From a virus, in the IMG/VR virus record IMGVR_UViG_3300024264_000023, positions 1 to 64,000 of that record: 64,000 bases of DNA. One strand, 5' to 3'. Shown one piece after another: positions 17,213-24,049 of this stretch (position 1 is the first letter of the stretch; each line of letters begins with the position of its first letter). A program made the position numbers and the translations under genes. The notes below the pieces were generated by a model, which had not been told where the DNA came from, did not search any database, and saw only the letters and a program-made list of their open reading frames with translations.

Positions 17213-17557
17213 TTATAAGTACACTGCAGATAGTTTTACACCTACCTGAAGTGAACATGTTATTGTTATGTTACCATCAACATCATTAAAAGCGTCAACT
17301 TCAAAAGGACCTAAAAACCCTGTCTCACCATTAGCTATTGCTAATATAGCATTTTCTTTTGTCAAAGTACCTAATAATGGATCAATAACTGTAGTTACAA
17401 CAGGTATAACTGTTGCAGTAATTGAGTCACCACTATTGTTTTGCACATAAAAAAATTCTTTACCTGTATTTGCTAAAGTATCTCCTTTAGGATCAGGTAT
17501 GACTGATGTGGGTTGTAAGCCTGATTGACTTATCTGTTGTGCTGTTAATATTGCCAT
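17213..17557 (-). CDS. Small beta-rich virion protein (114 aa)
   Basis: Begins MAILTAQQISQSGLQPTSVI, followed by GDTLANTGKEFFYVQNNSGD and a beta-sandwich-like body. This pattern (TPQ-type start, then N-x-G-x-x-F-x-x-V-x-N) is familiar from small phage structural proteins encoded near head or tail genes. No membrane segment. Most likely a decoration or adaptor protein, by similarity of pattern; the exact role is uncertain. Ten bases separate it from the 908-aa fibre gene downstream. Confidence 0.65.
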   Translation of the reverse strand: MAILTAQQISQSGLQPTSVIPDPKGDTLANTGKEFFYVQNNSGDSITATVIPVVTTVIDPLLGTLTKENAILAIANGETGFLGPFEVDAFNDVDGNITITCSLQVGVKLSAVYL

Positions 17558-17567
17558 AGTATTTAAT

Positions 17568-17795
17568 TTATTTTTTTCCTTTTCTATAGCCGTTTTTAAA
17601 TGCAGCTGATTGAACTGGCTCAGAAGCTTTTGTAGATGATCTTTTTATTTCAACACCTTGTGCCGCTAAACGCATTCTAGTTGCCGTAGCAGTTGCATTT
17701 TTTTTAGCCTGAATTCTTGCTGGTATAGATGTTGGATCATAATATCCATTTTCTATTTTTCCGTTTCCCTCTGGGAATGATATTTTTTTTGCCAT
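17568..17795 (-). CDS. Small basic protein (75 aa)
   Basis: High in Lys, Arg and Ala: MAKKISFPEGNGKIENGYYD, then ATATATRMRLAAQG, ending NGYRKGKK. No family recognised. It lies between a short Gly-rich gene and the beta-rich 114-aa gene in the leftward late block. Charge suggests a DNA- or protein-packing minor virion component, but this is inference. Confidence 0.6.
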   Translation of the reverse strand: MAKKISFPEGNGKIENGYYDPTSIPARIQAKKNATATATRMRLAAQGVEIKRSSTKASEPVQSAAFKNGYRKGKK

Positions 17796-17797
17796 GA

Positions 17798-17983
17798 TTA
17801 TTTTCCTTTTTTAAGACCTGTTAAAACACAACCACCTCTTTTTGCATAACCCATAAGTCCTCCACCATCAGCATATGAAGTCATTCTTGCTTTGGCTGCT
17901 GTTTCTTCACCACCTTTTTGTTTGTATCCTTTAGCTTTTAAAGCATTAAATAATGCTTGTCCACCTTTTTTTCCATTACCCAT
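17798..17983 (-). CDS. Gly/Lys-rich small protein (61 aa)
   Basis: Starts MGNGKKGGQALFNALKAKGY and carries repeated basic-then-GG motifs (GKKGG, KQKGG, ADGGG, AKRGG). The same KxGG pattern recurs in many larger virion proteins in this window. No known domain. Two bases separate it from the next gene. Perhaps a packaged minor protein or a processing substrate. Confidence 0.6.
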   Translation of the reverse strand: MGNGKKGGQALFNALKAKGYKQKGGEETAAKARMTSYADGGGLMGYAKRGGCVLTGLKKGK

Positions 17984-17995
17984 AATTTATATTTT

Positions 17996-18463
17996 TTAAT
18001 TTTTATTACTTATTGCTTTAAATTTTTCAGCTCCTCTAGAACCAAAATATGCTACATAAACTGTTATTAATAATGACTTTAATAAGTCTACCCATACTGA
18101 GTCTACTTCAAAGTCAATATCAGAGCTGTCCAATAACATAAATATTACCATTGACATGGTTAAAAATATCAAGGTCATTGGTCTTGTATTCTTACTAAGC
18201 CAAGAATCAGAACTCATATCACTGACCCAACGCTTACTTACTTCTTGCATCTCTACCATATCTTGTTCAAGTAGTTTTAATGCATGCTCTTTATCTACTG
18301 GAGATAAAGCTGGTTCTTTTTCTATTAAAGATTTAACCATACCTAAAACACCTGCATCAGGAAGTAACTCCCCGGCAAGACCAAGTATACTAGGAACTTT
18401 CTTTGTAAGGAACTGTCCTACTTTAGTATCTTTAAATTTCTTTTTAGGTTTTTTATCACTCAT
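17996..18463 (-). CDS. Holin of the 3TM type
   Basis: 155 residues. N-terminal basic cytoplasmic region, then the signature DSWLSKNTRPMTLIFLTMSM leading into a first span (about residues 95-113), an acidic outside loop (DSSDIDFEVDS) and a second span with a YFGSRGAEK end (about 123-147). The WLSKNxRP...YFGSRGxEK pattern matches the 3TM holin family of gene-transfer-agent and phage origin. A short hydrophobic stretch near residue 25-45 could be the third span. Role: permeabilise the inner membrane at lysis. It sits between fibre genes. A second, unrelated holin is encoded at 23543-23956. Confidence 0.8.
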   Translation of the reverse strand: MSDKKPKKKFKDTKVGQFLTKKVPSILGLAGELLPDAGVLGMVKSLIEKEPALSPVDKEHALKLLEQDMVEMQEVSKRWVSDMSSDSWLSKNTRPMTLIFLTMSMVIFMLLDSSDIDFEVDSVWVDLLKSLLITVYVAYFGSRGAEKFKAISNKN

Positions 18464-18472
18464 CTTTTTAGT

Positions 18473-19666
18473 TTAAGGGTAAATTCTTATTTCTAATGGT
18501 GTATCAAGTAAAATACTATCATCTGCTATAGCTGCGTTTACAACTAAATTAGTAGTGATAGTAAAACCATTCCCACTTACATTAATAATATTAGCAATGT
18601 TTGGATGATTTTTAAATACTTGTGCAATGTTTATAGTCACTTTACTTGGATCAACTGATGTTGACCAAGTTGCAGTATAGCGTCCAACGCTAGGTCTTGA
18701 CCATGATAAAGTTCTTCCTGTATCATTATAAATGACATTCTCTGTAGGTGCACTGTTACCTAGCTGAGTTACTTGAGATACATATGCCTCATAGTAATGA
18801 GATAATCCCATAGCCACAGACTTAGGATTAGCTGTTGAACCCAAAGGAACACCGGTTATAACTTCTATACCATTACGTCCCCACATTAAAACATTATCTG
18901 ATTCAGATACAGAAAAACCTGGACCTGCTCCACCTGGATTTTCATCATATACATTAAAGGTAGTCATACCACCACTAGAAGATATTGTTACTTCATTTGA
19001 GCCATTATCTGATATTGATACATTAGTTCCTGCAAAAAGCTTTACATTGCTTAATGATCCATCTGAACCATCAAGCTTTAAGTTTACATGTTGAGGTCCT
19101 CCAGTTGATTGACCTGCACTTGAAAGGGTATAAGTCACACCACCTGAGCTTGTAGCATTAATAGTAATTTGATCAGGTGTTTCTGCTATAGTAATATTAT
19201 TTCCAGCTATTATAGATTTAAAATTAAGTGTTTCACCAACTTTGTTTTTCCATAATCCAAAGCCTGTACCTACATTAGCTGCTAAATTAGGTTCTCCTAT
19301 TGTATCAATTTCTACATAATCATTATCAGCTGACTCAGCCAAAGTTAGATTAGGACTCATAGATTTTAATGTGCGGAAATATACAGTACATTCTCCTGTT
19401 ACTGGATCAGTCTCTGTCTTCTGATATACTGTAGCAATATCTCCAGAAGGTTTTTCCGGTGTGTTCTTATAGTCACACTTAGTTCCTTCTACTTTAAAAT
19501 CTTTTATTTTGATTAGCTTAACTGATTTATAAGGTATAGGGGATGCAACACCAGTCATATCGGGTTGTTCATTCCATTTACCTAATACAAGAACATCATC
19601 TCTTTCAGCAACTTTAGAGAACTTGTTTTGTCTAATTAAACTTAATATGTCTGTTAAAATGTTCAT
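18473..19666 (-). CDS. Short fibre/appendage protein (397 aa)
   Basis: Starts MNILTDILSLIRQNKFSKVA, loosely like the N-termini of the 908- and 1219-aa proteins, and has the same repeat unit as the 908-aa protein: TYTLSSAGQSTGG then GTNVSISDNGSNEVTISS near residues 170-230. The end (TPLEIRIYP) also parallels the end of the 908-aa protein. Together these suggest a family of fibres made by duplication, sharing attachment ends and differing in the tip. The middle GGAGPGFSVSESDNVLMWGR region is unique. No enzymatic motif. Likely a virion surface fibre. Confidence 0.7.
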   Translation of the reverse strand: MNILTDILSLIRQNKFSKVAERDDVLVLGKWNEQPDMTGVASPIPYKSVKLIKIKDFKVEGTKCDYKNTPEKPSGDIATVYQKTETDPVTGECTVYFRTLKSMSPNLTLAESADNDYVEIDTIGEPNLAANVGTGFGLWKNKVGETLNFKSIIAGNNITIAETPDQITINATSSGGVTYTLSSAGQSTGGPQHVNLKLDGSDGSLSNVKLFAGTNVSISDNGSNEVTISSSGGMTTFNVYDENPGGAGPGFSVSESDNVLMWGRNGIEVITGVPLGSTANPKSVAMGLSHYYEAYVSQVTQLGNSAPTENVIYNDTGRTLSWSRPSVGRYTATWSTSVDPSKVTINIAQVFKNHPNIANIINVSGNGFTITTNLVVNAAIADDSILLDTPLEIRIYP

Positions 19667-19672
19667 ATAGTG

Positions 19673-19906
19673 TTATCCTGAGTGGGTCCAACCACCTCGT
19701 TTATAAGATTGCAATTTTTCAGTTCCATCAGCTTTTGATACTACTCTTTTAGCGTCTCCACCTTTAGTCATCTTTTGCTCCATTGAACTAAGCATAATAT
19801 TATCTAATGCAGATTCTCCGCCATTAGCCATTCTACATAATAGTTTTGATTTCTGTCTTGTTACTTTTTGAGGATTAAGTCCTCCACCTTTCTTTTTATA
19901 TTTCAT
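19673..19906 (-). CDS. Small Gly/Lys-rich protein (77 aa)
   Basis: The ATG at 19906 is used because it forms an ATGA overlap with the preceding 49-aa gene; an upstream TTG is less likely. The protein has basic-GG motifs (KKKGGGLNP, MANGGES, MTKGGDA, YKRGGWT) like other small late proteins here. A single Cys. No known domain. Confidence 0.6.
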   Translation of the reverse strand: MKYKKKGGGLNPQKVTRQKSKLLCRMANGGESALDNIMLSSMEQKMTKGGDAKRVVSKADGTEKLQSYKRGGWTHSG

Positions 19907-20052
19907 GATACATCTAACGTTAATGTGCAAATAAGTAAATAAGCTTTTACTGTAGTATAGTTATATGTTTCATCAGGTCTCATTATTTCCCAGCCTAAAG
20001 CTAGTCTATCATGTGGCCAATGAAACGCTATCTCTAGTTCCCAATCTCCCAT
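19903..20052 (-). CDS. Conserved-looking 49-aa protein
   Basis: ATG 20052 overlaps the stop of the Cys-rich 33-aa gene (TAATG), and the stop overlaps the next ATG (ATGA). Contains AFHWPHDRLALGWEIM followed by a hydrophobic tail KAYLLICTLTLDVS. The H-W-P-H-D-R-x-A-L-G-W core looks like a constrained motif; I have an impression of similar short proteins in other phages of this type but cannot name a family. The hydrophobic end may be membrane-associated. Coupling on both sides supports it as a gene. Confidence 0.6.
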   Translation of the reverse strand: MGDWELEIAFHWPHDRLALGWEIMRPDETYNYTTVKAYLLICTLTLDVS

Positions 20053-20153
20053 TATATCTTACTTTTAGTTTTTTTACAAAGACCTTGACGGCAGTGCCCT
20101 AAGCATATTTTACCCCTTGACAACCATTGTATTAATAAACATACTTGTCTCAT
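20052..20153 (-). CDS. 33-aa Cys/His-rich microprotein
   Basis: MRQVCLLIQWLSRGKICLGH, then CRQGLCKKTKSKI. Cysteines at 5, 17, 21 and 26 and His20 could form a small metal site. The ATG follows the previous stop directly (TAGATG) and the stop overlaps the next ATG (TAATG). Too short for domain assignment. Confidence 0.5.
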   Translation of the reverse strand: MRQVCLLIQWLSRGKICLGHCRQGLCKKTKSKI

Positions 20154-20318
20154 CTATTTCTTTTTTCCTTTAATAGCTTTGACTACAGCTTTAGTTCTTT
20201 TCTTGGTTTCTTTAGCACCCGCAATAACTTTTTCATCAACTTCTGTTTTAGACCAAACCCATTTCCAATAGTCTTGTAAGCTAAAAGTCCATAACACATG
20301 TAATATTTTTTTAATCAT
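20154..20318 (-). CDS. 54-aa basic protein, first gene of the leftward fibre/lysis operon
   Basis: Starts MIKKILHVLWTFSLQDYWKW (aromatic amphipathic head) and ends in a Lys-rich tail (KKRTKAVVKAIKGKKK). First open frame left of the divergent control region, with a leftward GTATATTA motif 29 nt upstream. The amphipathic head plus basic tail could bind membrane or nucleic acid. No family recognised. Confidence 0.6.
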   Translation of the reverse strand: MIKKILHVLWTFSLQDYWKWVWSKTEVDEKVIAGAKETKKRTKAVVKAIKGKKK

Positions 20319-20358
20319 CGTATTTAATTTTAAAGTACTATACTAATAATATACAAAT

Positions 20359-20377
20359 TTTGATTAACCTAATCAAA
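20359..20377. repeat. Perfect palindrome, candidate operator
   Basis: TTTGATTA-ACC-TAATCAAA: two 8-bp arms with a 3-bp centre, no mismatches. The left arm contains the promoter -33 element, so a dimeric protein bound here would block or modulate the RNR promoter and perhaps the leftward one. Confidence 0.6.
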
Positions 20378-20393
20378 TATATTGGTATATTTG
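20359..20393 (+). promoter_or_regulatory. Bacteroidota-type promoter driving the RNR operon
   Basis: TTTG (20359-20362) and an exact TAnnTTTG match, TATATTTG (20386-20393), are separated by 23 bp, at the upper end of the usual range. Predicted start is near 20400, about 65 nt before the first ATG at 20464. Confidence 0.65.
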
Positions 20394-20463
20394 TCTACAG
20401 TCAGGTAGATAACTATATAAGTAATATACAAAAATTCTGACAAAAACCTTTAATTAATATTTT

Positions 20464-20652
20464 ATGAGTAAAGTAAATCCTTTAGTATTTAAAAATAGAT
20501 TTAACATTGAGTTTTTACCAACAGAAACACTGCTTGGTTTTAAAACTGTAAACTGTGAAGTTTTATGTGATGATGATAAATACCGTTGGGTCAACGGTTT
20601 AGAGATAGGTCTTATATTTTTAACATTATCTTTTGTGAATATTAGGTTATAA
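20464..20652 (+). CDS. Small hypothetical protein at the head of the RNR operon (62 aa)
   Basis: Contains RFNIEFLPTETLLGFKTVNC and CDDDKYRWVNGLEIGLIFLT. Beta-rich, with a D-D-D-K turn, and a hydrophobic end that is probably not a true membrane span. No family recognised. It is transcribed from the promoter at 20359-20393; a hairpin separates it from nrdB. Being first in the nucleotide-reduction operon, it may be a regulator or simply a leader gene. Confidence 0.6.
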   Translation: MSKVNPLVFKNRFNIEFLPTETLLGFKTVNCEVLCDDDKYRWVNGLEIGLIFLTLSFVNIRL

Positions 20653-20697
20653 TCCTTTCATATAAGACAATTTTTTTTTAAATTATATCTATCTAAC

Positions 20698-20731
20698 AGC
20701 TGCATTCTTCCAAAGAGGGGTGCAGCTTTTT
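20698..20731 (+). terminator. Terminator or attenuator just before nrdB
   Basis: Perfect 7-bp stem AGCTGCA/TGCAGCT with a 16-nt loop containing CTTCC and GAGGGG, which may pair further, followed by five T (20727-20731). It lies between two genes of the same direction, only 20 nt before the nrdB ATG. I see no strong promoter after it, so partial read-through (attenuation) of the RNR genes is likely. Confidence 0.7.
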
Positions 20732-20751
20732 AATCCTTAATAAATTATACA

Positions 20752-21732
20752 ATGAACAAAGACATCTTTAAGCCCAGAGTAAACATATTGCCTTATGAAT
20801 ATCCACAACTATTAGCATACAAAGATGCAATTAGACACTCCTACTGGATTGATACAGAATTCAACTTTACAGAAGACATACAAGACTTTAAAGTCACTAT
20901 ATCAAATGGAGAAAAAGATGTCATTAAAAAAACAATGCTTGCTATTGCACAAATAGAAGTTAATGTTAAAACCTTTTGGGGAGATCTTTATAAGAGAATG
21001 CCAATCACAGAAGTGGGTGATGTAGGCTTTACTTTTGCTGAGTCAGAAGTAAGACATAAAGATGCCTACGCCAGACTGCTTAGAATACTAGGATTAGAAA
21101 AAGAATTTCAATCAGTAGTTGAGGTACCTGCAATAGAGGGTAGACTTAAGTACTTAAAAAAGTACCTAGATGGTACACGTTCTAGAGACAATAAGATGTA
21201 TACTAAGTCTGTATTGCTATTCTCTTTATTTATAGAGCACGTAAGTTTGTTTAGTCAGTTCTTAATTATGATGAGCTTTAACAAAGAAAAGAATGTACTT
21301 AAAGGTATATCTAATGTTGTTGAGGCTACTAGTAAGGAAGAAGAGATACACGGTAACTTTGGTGCTGAGATTATTAATATAATCAAAAGAGAAAATCCAG
21401 AATGGTTTGACCAAGAGTTTGAAGATCTGATTGATTCAGCATGTAGAAAAGCATATAGAGCAGAGTGTGGTATACTTGATTGGATCTTTGAGAAAGGTGA
21501 GCTTAGCTTCTTACCCCAGAATACAATACAACACTTTATAAAAAACAGATTCAATAACTCTTTAGAAAAGATAGGTATGAAATCTATTTTTGAGGTAGAT
21601 GAAGAACTATTAAAATCAGTAGAATGGTTTGACATAGAAATAACAGGCACCAAAGAAGGAGACTTCTTTTACAAGAAGAGTGTTGACTATAACAAGAAAA
21701 GTAAGAGCATCACAGTTGATGATTTATTTTAA
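20752..21732 (+). CDS. nrdB: Class I ribonucleotide reductase small (beta) subunit
   Basis: 326 residues; carries the di-iron tyrosyl radical cofactor for reduction of ribonucleotides. Visible ligands and radical site: E99-V-R-H102-K-D-A-Y106 (E-x2-H with the radical Tyr four after the His) and the second-half E-E-x-I-H motif in SKEEEIHGNF. The early IDTEFNF segment supplies the first acid. Length is slightly shorter than bacterial NrdB but complete. It is followed 11 bases later by nrdA, the reverse of the usual bacterial gene order. Provides dNTPs for phage replication. Preceded by an attenuator-like hairpin. Confidence 0.95.
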   Translation: MNKDIFKPRVNILPYEYPQLLAYKDAIRHSYWIDTEFNFTEDIQDFKVTISNGEKDVIKKTMLAIAQIEVNVKTFWGDLYKRMPITEVGDVGFTFAESEVRHKDAYARLLRILGLEKEFQSVVEVPAIEGRLKYLKKYLDGTRSRDNKMYTKSVLLFSLFIEHVSLFSQFLIMMSFNKEKNVLKGISNVVEATSKEEEIHGNFGAEIINIIKRENPEWFDQEFEDLIDSACRKAYRAECGILDWIFEKGELSFLPQNTIQHFIKNRFNNSLEKIGMKSIFEVDEELLKSVEWFDIEITGTKEGDFFYKKSVDYNKKSKSITVDDLF

Positions 21733-21743
21733 AAACAAAACCA

Positions 21744-23369
21744 ATGGAATATAATAAGTACTACTGGCTGAATGAAGACAGCCGCACATTTTTATCAAGA
21801 GGGTATATATCAGAAAGCCCTGAACAAAGAATCAAAGACATTGCTATTAAAGCAGAAAAGTATTTGAATATAAAAGGCTTTGCAGAAAAGTTTGAGGATT
21901 ATATGGCAAGAGGGTTTTACTCTTTGTCTACTCCTGTATGGATTAACTTTGGTAAACAAAAAGGTTTACCTATAAGCTGCTACGGATCTAACGTTGATGA
22001 TAACTTAGATAGCATATTAAATGCAGGCCGTGAAATTGGAATGATGAGTAAATATGGTGGAGGTACAAGTGCTTTTATTGGTAACATTAGAGCAAGAGGA
22101 ACTGAAATATCTACAGGTGGTTTTGCTGATGGTCCAGTGCACTATGCTAAGATTTATGATACTGTAGTGGACGTTTGCAAGCAGTCTGAGGCCAGACGTG
22201 GTGCTTGTGCAGTATACCTACCCGTTGAGCATGCGGATATCTTAGAGTTCTTAGATATTGGTACAGAGGGTAATCCTATACAAAATTTACAGTATGGTGT
22301 TACAGTTACTGATCAGTGGATGCAAGAGATGAAAGATGGTGATAAGAGCAAGCGTAAAGTATGGGCTAAGATCATTCAGAACAGAAGTGAGTTTGGGTTT
22401 CCTTATATTATGTTTAAAGATAACTCTAACAATAATTCTCCTTATAAAGAACTTGGTATGGAGATTACAGCATCTAATCTATGTTCAGAGATCCAGCTTC
22501 CTACTGATAGTTATAACTCTTTTGTATGTTGTCTTGGTTCTATTAACTTATTACACTGGGACCTTATAAAAGAAACGGATGCAATTGAAACATATGTATA
22601 TTTCTTAAACGCAGTAATGGATGAATTCATTATTAAGTCTGAGACTATGCCGGGTATGAAGAGAGCGTTTAACTTTGCTGAGAAGCATAGAGCAATTGGT
22701 CTTGGTGTATTGGGATACCACTCTTTGTTTCAATCTAAGCTTCTTGAGTTTGACTCATTACAAGCTAAAGGATTAAACAGTGAGATCTTTAGAACACTTA
22801 AAGATAGAAGTGAGATTGCTTCTAGAGAGTTGCATAATGTGTATGGATACACATCTCTTAGAGAAGGGTATGCTAACACTACTCTTATGGCCATTGCTCC
22901 TACTAAGTCTAGTTCATTTATACACGGTGCTGTGTCTATGGGTATAGAACCTATTAAGTCTAACTACTTTATTAAGGACCTTGCTAAGTCTAAGACTATT
23001 TACAAGAACCCATTTTTAGAAGAGGAACTTGAGAAGTATGGTCTAAATACAGACAAGACTTGGAAATCTATCCTAAAGAAAGATGGTAGTGTACAACACT
23101 TAGATTTTCCTACTAAAGCAGTGTTCAAGTCTTTTGTTGAGATATCTCCAAAAGAGCTTGTACTCCAGGCGGCACAAAGACAAAAGTATATTGATCAGTC
23201 ACAGTCATTAAACTTGATGATAGATCCATCTGTCTCAGCTAAGGATATTAATAAGTTATATATGTATGCTTGGGAAGAAGGTGTGAAAACTTTATACTAT
23301 CAATTTAGTAAAAGCAGTGCACAAGACTTTGCAAGAAACATTTTAGAATGTAGTAGTTGTGAAGGTTAG
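21744..23369 (+). CDS. nrdA: Class I ribonucleotide reductase large (alpha) subunit, short form
   Basis: 541 residues, against about 750 for E. coli NrdA: there is no N-terminal ATP-cone, so dATP inhibition is probably lost. Catalytic residues are present: first redox Cys C79 (in ISCYGSN), N245-L-C247-S-E249, second redox Cys in FVCCLGS (C262/C263), radical-transfer tyrosines Y518-Y519 and a C-terminal CSSCEG (C536/C539) pair for thioredoxin or glutaredoxin reduction. The barrel is therefore complete. It pairs with the nrdB just upstream. Its end overlaps the next gene by 11 nt. Confidence 0.95.
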   Translation: MEYNKYYWLNEDSRTFLSRGYISESPEQRIKDIAIKAEKYLNIKGFAEKFEDYMARGFYSLSTPVWINFGKQKGLPISCYGSNVDDNLDSILNAGREIGMMSKYGGGTSAFIGNIRARGTEISTGGFADGPVHYAKIYDTVVDVCKQSEARRGACAVYLPVEHADILEFLDIGTEGNPIQNLQYGVTVTDQWMQEMKDGDKSKRKVWAKIIQNRSEFGFPYIMFKDNSNNNSPYKELGMEITASNLCSEIQLPTDSYNSFVCCLGSINLLHWDLIKETDAIETYVYFLNAVMDEFIIKSETMPGMKRAFNFAEKHRAIGLGVLGYHSLFQSKLLEFDSLQAKGLNSEIFRTLKDRSEIASRELHNVYGYTSLREGYANTTLMAIAPTKSSSFIHGAVSMGIEPIKSNYFIKDLAKSKTIYKNPFLEEELEKYGLNTDKTWKSILKKDGSVQHLDFPTKAVFKSFVEISPKELVLQAAQRQKYIDQSQSLNLMIDPSVSAKDINKLYMYAWEEGVKTLYYQFSKSSAQDFARNILECSSCEG

Positions 23370-23553
23370 GTTATTATTACTGTTGGTTTGCCTAGGTTGC
23401 AAGCCACAGTATAACCCTGATAAGGATCCGGATGTACTAGACTGGTATGTAGATGAAGGAGAGCTTATTATTTATACTAAGCAAGACTCAATACAAGATG
23501 CATATGATAGAGCTAAATATATTGACTCATTAAAAAAGGACTCTATTTTCTAG
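23359..23553 (+). CDS. Small predicted lipoprotein (64 aa), GTG start
   Basis: A GTG start inside the end of nrdA gives (V/M)KVRLLLLLVCLGCKPQYNP: a basic n-region, Leu-rich core, then L-G-C as a lipobox, with mature Cys at residue 14. The mature part is 51 residues, acidic and soluble (PDVLDWYVDEGELIIYTKQD). No family recognised. Possible roles are an outer-membrane spanin-like partner for the holin next door, or superinfection exclusion; both are inference. Its last 11 nt overlap the convergent holin gene, and it carries the leftward terminator within its 3' end. Confidence 0.6.
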   Translation: MKVRLLLLLVCLGCKPQYNPDKDPDVLDWYVDEGELIIYTKQDSIQDAYDRAKYIDSLKKDSIF

Positions 23554-23560
23554 GTCCTTT
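23532..23560 (-). terminator. Leftward terminator embedded in two convergent gene ends
   Basis: Arms AAAGGAC (23535-23541) and GTCCTTT (23554-23560) with a 12-nt loop. Read leftward the hairpin is followed by six T (minus strand of 23537-23532), a good intrinsic terminator for the holin transcript. For rightward transcripts there is no clear T-run after the stem. It overlaps the coding ends of both neighbouring genes. Confidence 0.65.
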
Positions 23561-23956
23561 GTGGTTATCAATTCTATCTAGGATTTTATTAAGCTCATCT
23601 GTTTTTATCAGCCCAGCCATAGAAGCATTCTTTAGTGCACTTATAATTTGAAGTACCATAAAGGGAACTATAATTACCTCGGATAGCCAACCTGTACCTG
23701 CAAAACCTTTTTCTATCATAAGAATAACGGTCAGGATGGCTAACCATGTAAAAGTATTTTTTGTTATTCTTAGAGCTTTATATGTTTTAAACCCTTCTCT
23801 TTTACAGCCTGCCCAAACTCCAAATATACCATCTAACCATAATACTGAACAAACAGCTAAGTATTGTTCCATGTTTTCCATTGATAAATCAAAAAAGTAC
23901 GTACATAAATACGTACAAAATGCTGTTATGCTCACTATGAATAATTTAGTTGTCAT
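23543..23956 (-). CDS. Phage holin (Holin_4-like)
   Basis: 137 residues with four hydrophobic segments at about 4-22, 33-49, 68-85 and 92-110, and a charged C-terminal tail (IKTDELNKILDRIDNHKG). The DGIFGVWAGCKREGFKTYKA loop between spans 2 and 3 is typical of the phage holin 4 (TcdE-like) family. Role: pores in the host inner membrane for lysis. It is transcribed leftward from its own intergenic region, which contains a GTATATTA motif, downstream of the giant virion genes. It coexists with a different holin type at 17996-18463. Confidence 0.75.
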   Translation of the reverse strand: MTTKLFIVSITAFCTYLCTYFFDLSMENMEQYLAVCSVLWLDGIFGVWAGCKREGFKTYKALRITKNTFTWLAILTVILMIEKGFAGTGWLSEVIIVPFMVLQIISALKNASMAGLIKTDELNKILDRIDNHKGPRK

Positions 23957-24049
23957 TGATTAATCTCATTTTGCTTTAATCCAAAAGGTTTATACTATAA
24001 TATACATAAATTATACGTCATACCTAGGATTTAAACCTGTTAATTTGTC
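23957..24049 (-). promoter_or_regulatory. Intergenic region with leftward GTATATTA motif
   Basis: 93 bp between the 1915-aa gene stop and the holin start. On the minus strand it holds TATGTATATTATAGTATA (core 23998-24005), matching copies at 20347 and 52994, followed by AAACCTTTTGG about 30 nt before the ATG. No convincing Bacteroidota TTTG/TAnnTTTG pair is seen, so this may be a phage-specific promoter. Confidence 0.4.

Larger units (their letters stand above)
20319..20463. promoter_or_regulatory. Divergent intergenic control region
   Basis: 145 bp without genes between the leftward fibre/lysis operon and the rightward ribonucleotide reductase operon. It contains a strong Bacteroidota-type promoter (rightward), a 19-bp palindrome over its -33 element, a second short inverted repeat at 20394-20409 (TCTAC/GTAGA), and two leftward-reading GTATATTA motifs (20347-20354 and 20422-20429) inside an imperfect direct repeat (about 20337-20363 and 20410-20439). 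The most information-rich regulatory stretch in the window. Confidence 0.7.

Noticed and set aside
19907-19930. TTG start adding eight residues to the 77-aa gene
   Set aside because: The ATG at 19906 makes an ATGA overlap with the upstream 49-aa gene, the junction style used throughout this genome.
21744-23369. nrdA as a truncated pseudogene because of its 541-aa length
   Set aside because: All catalytic and radical-transfer residues and the C-terminal Cys pair are present; only the regulatory N-terminal domain is absent.
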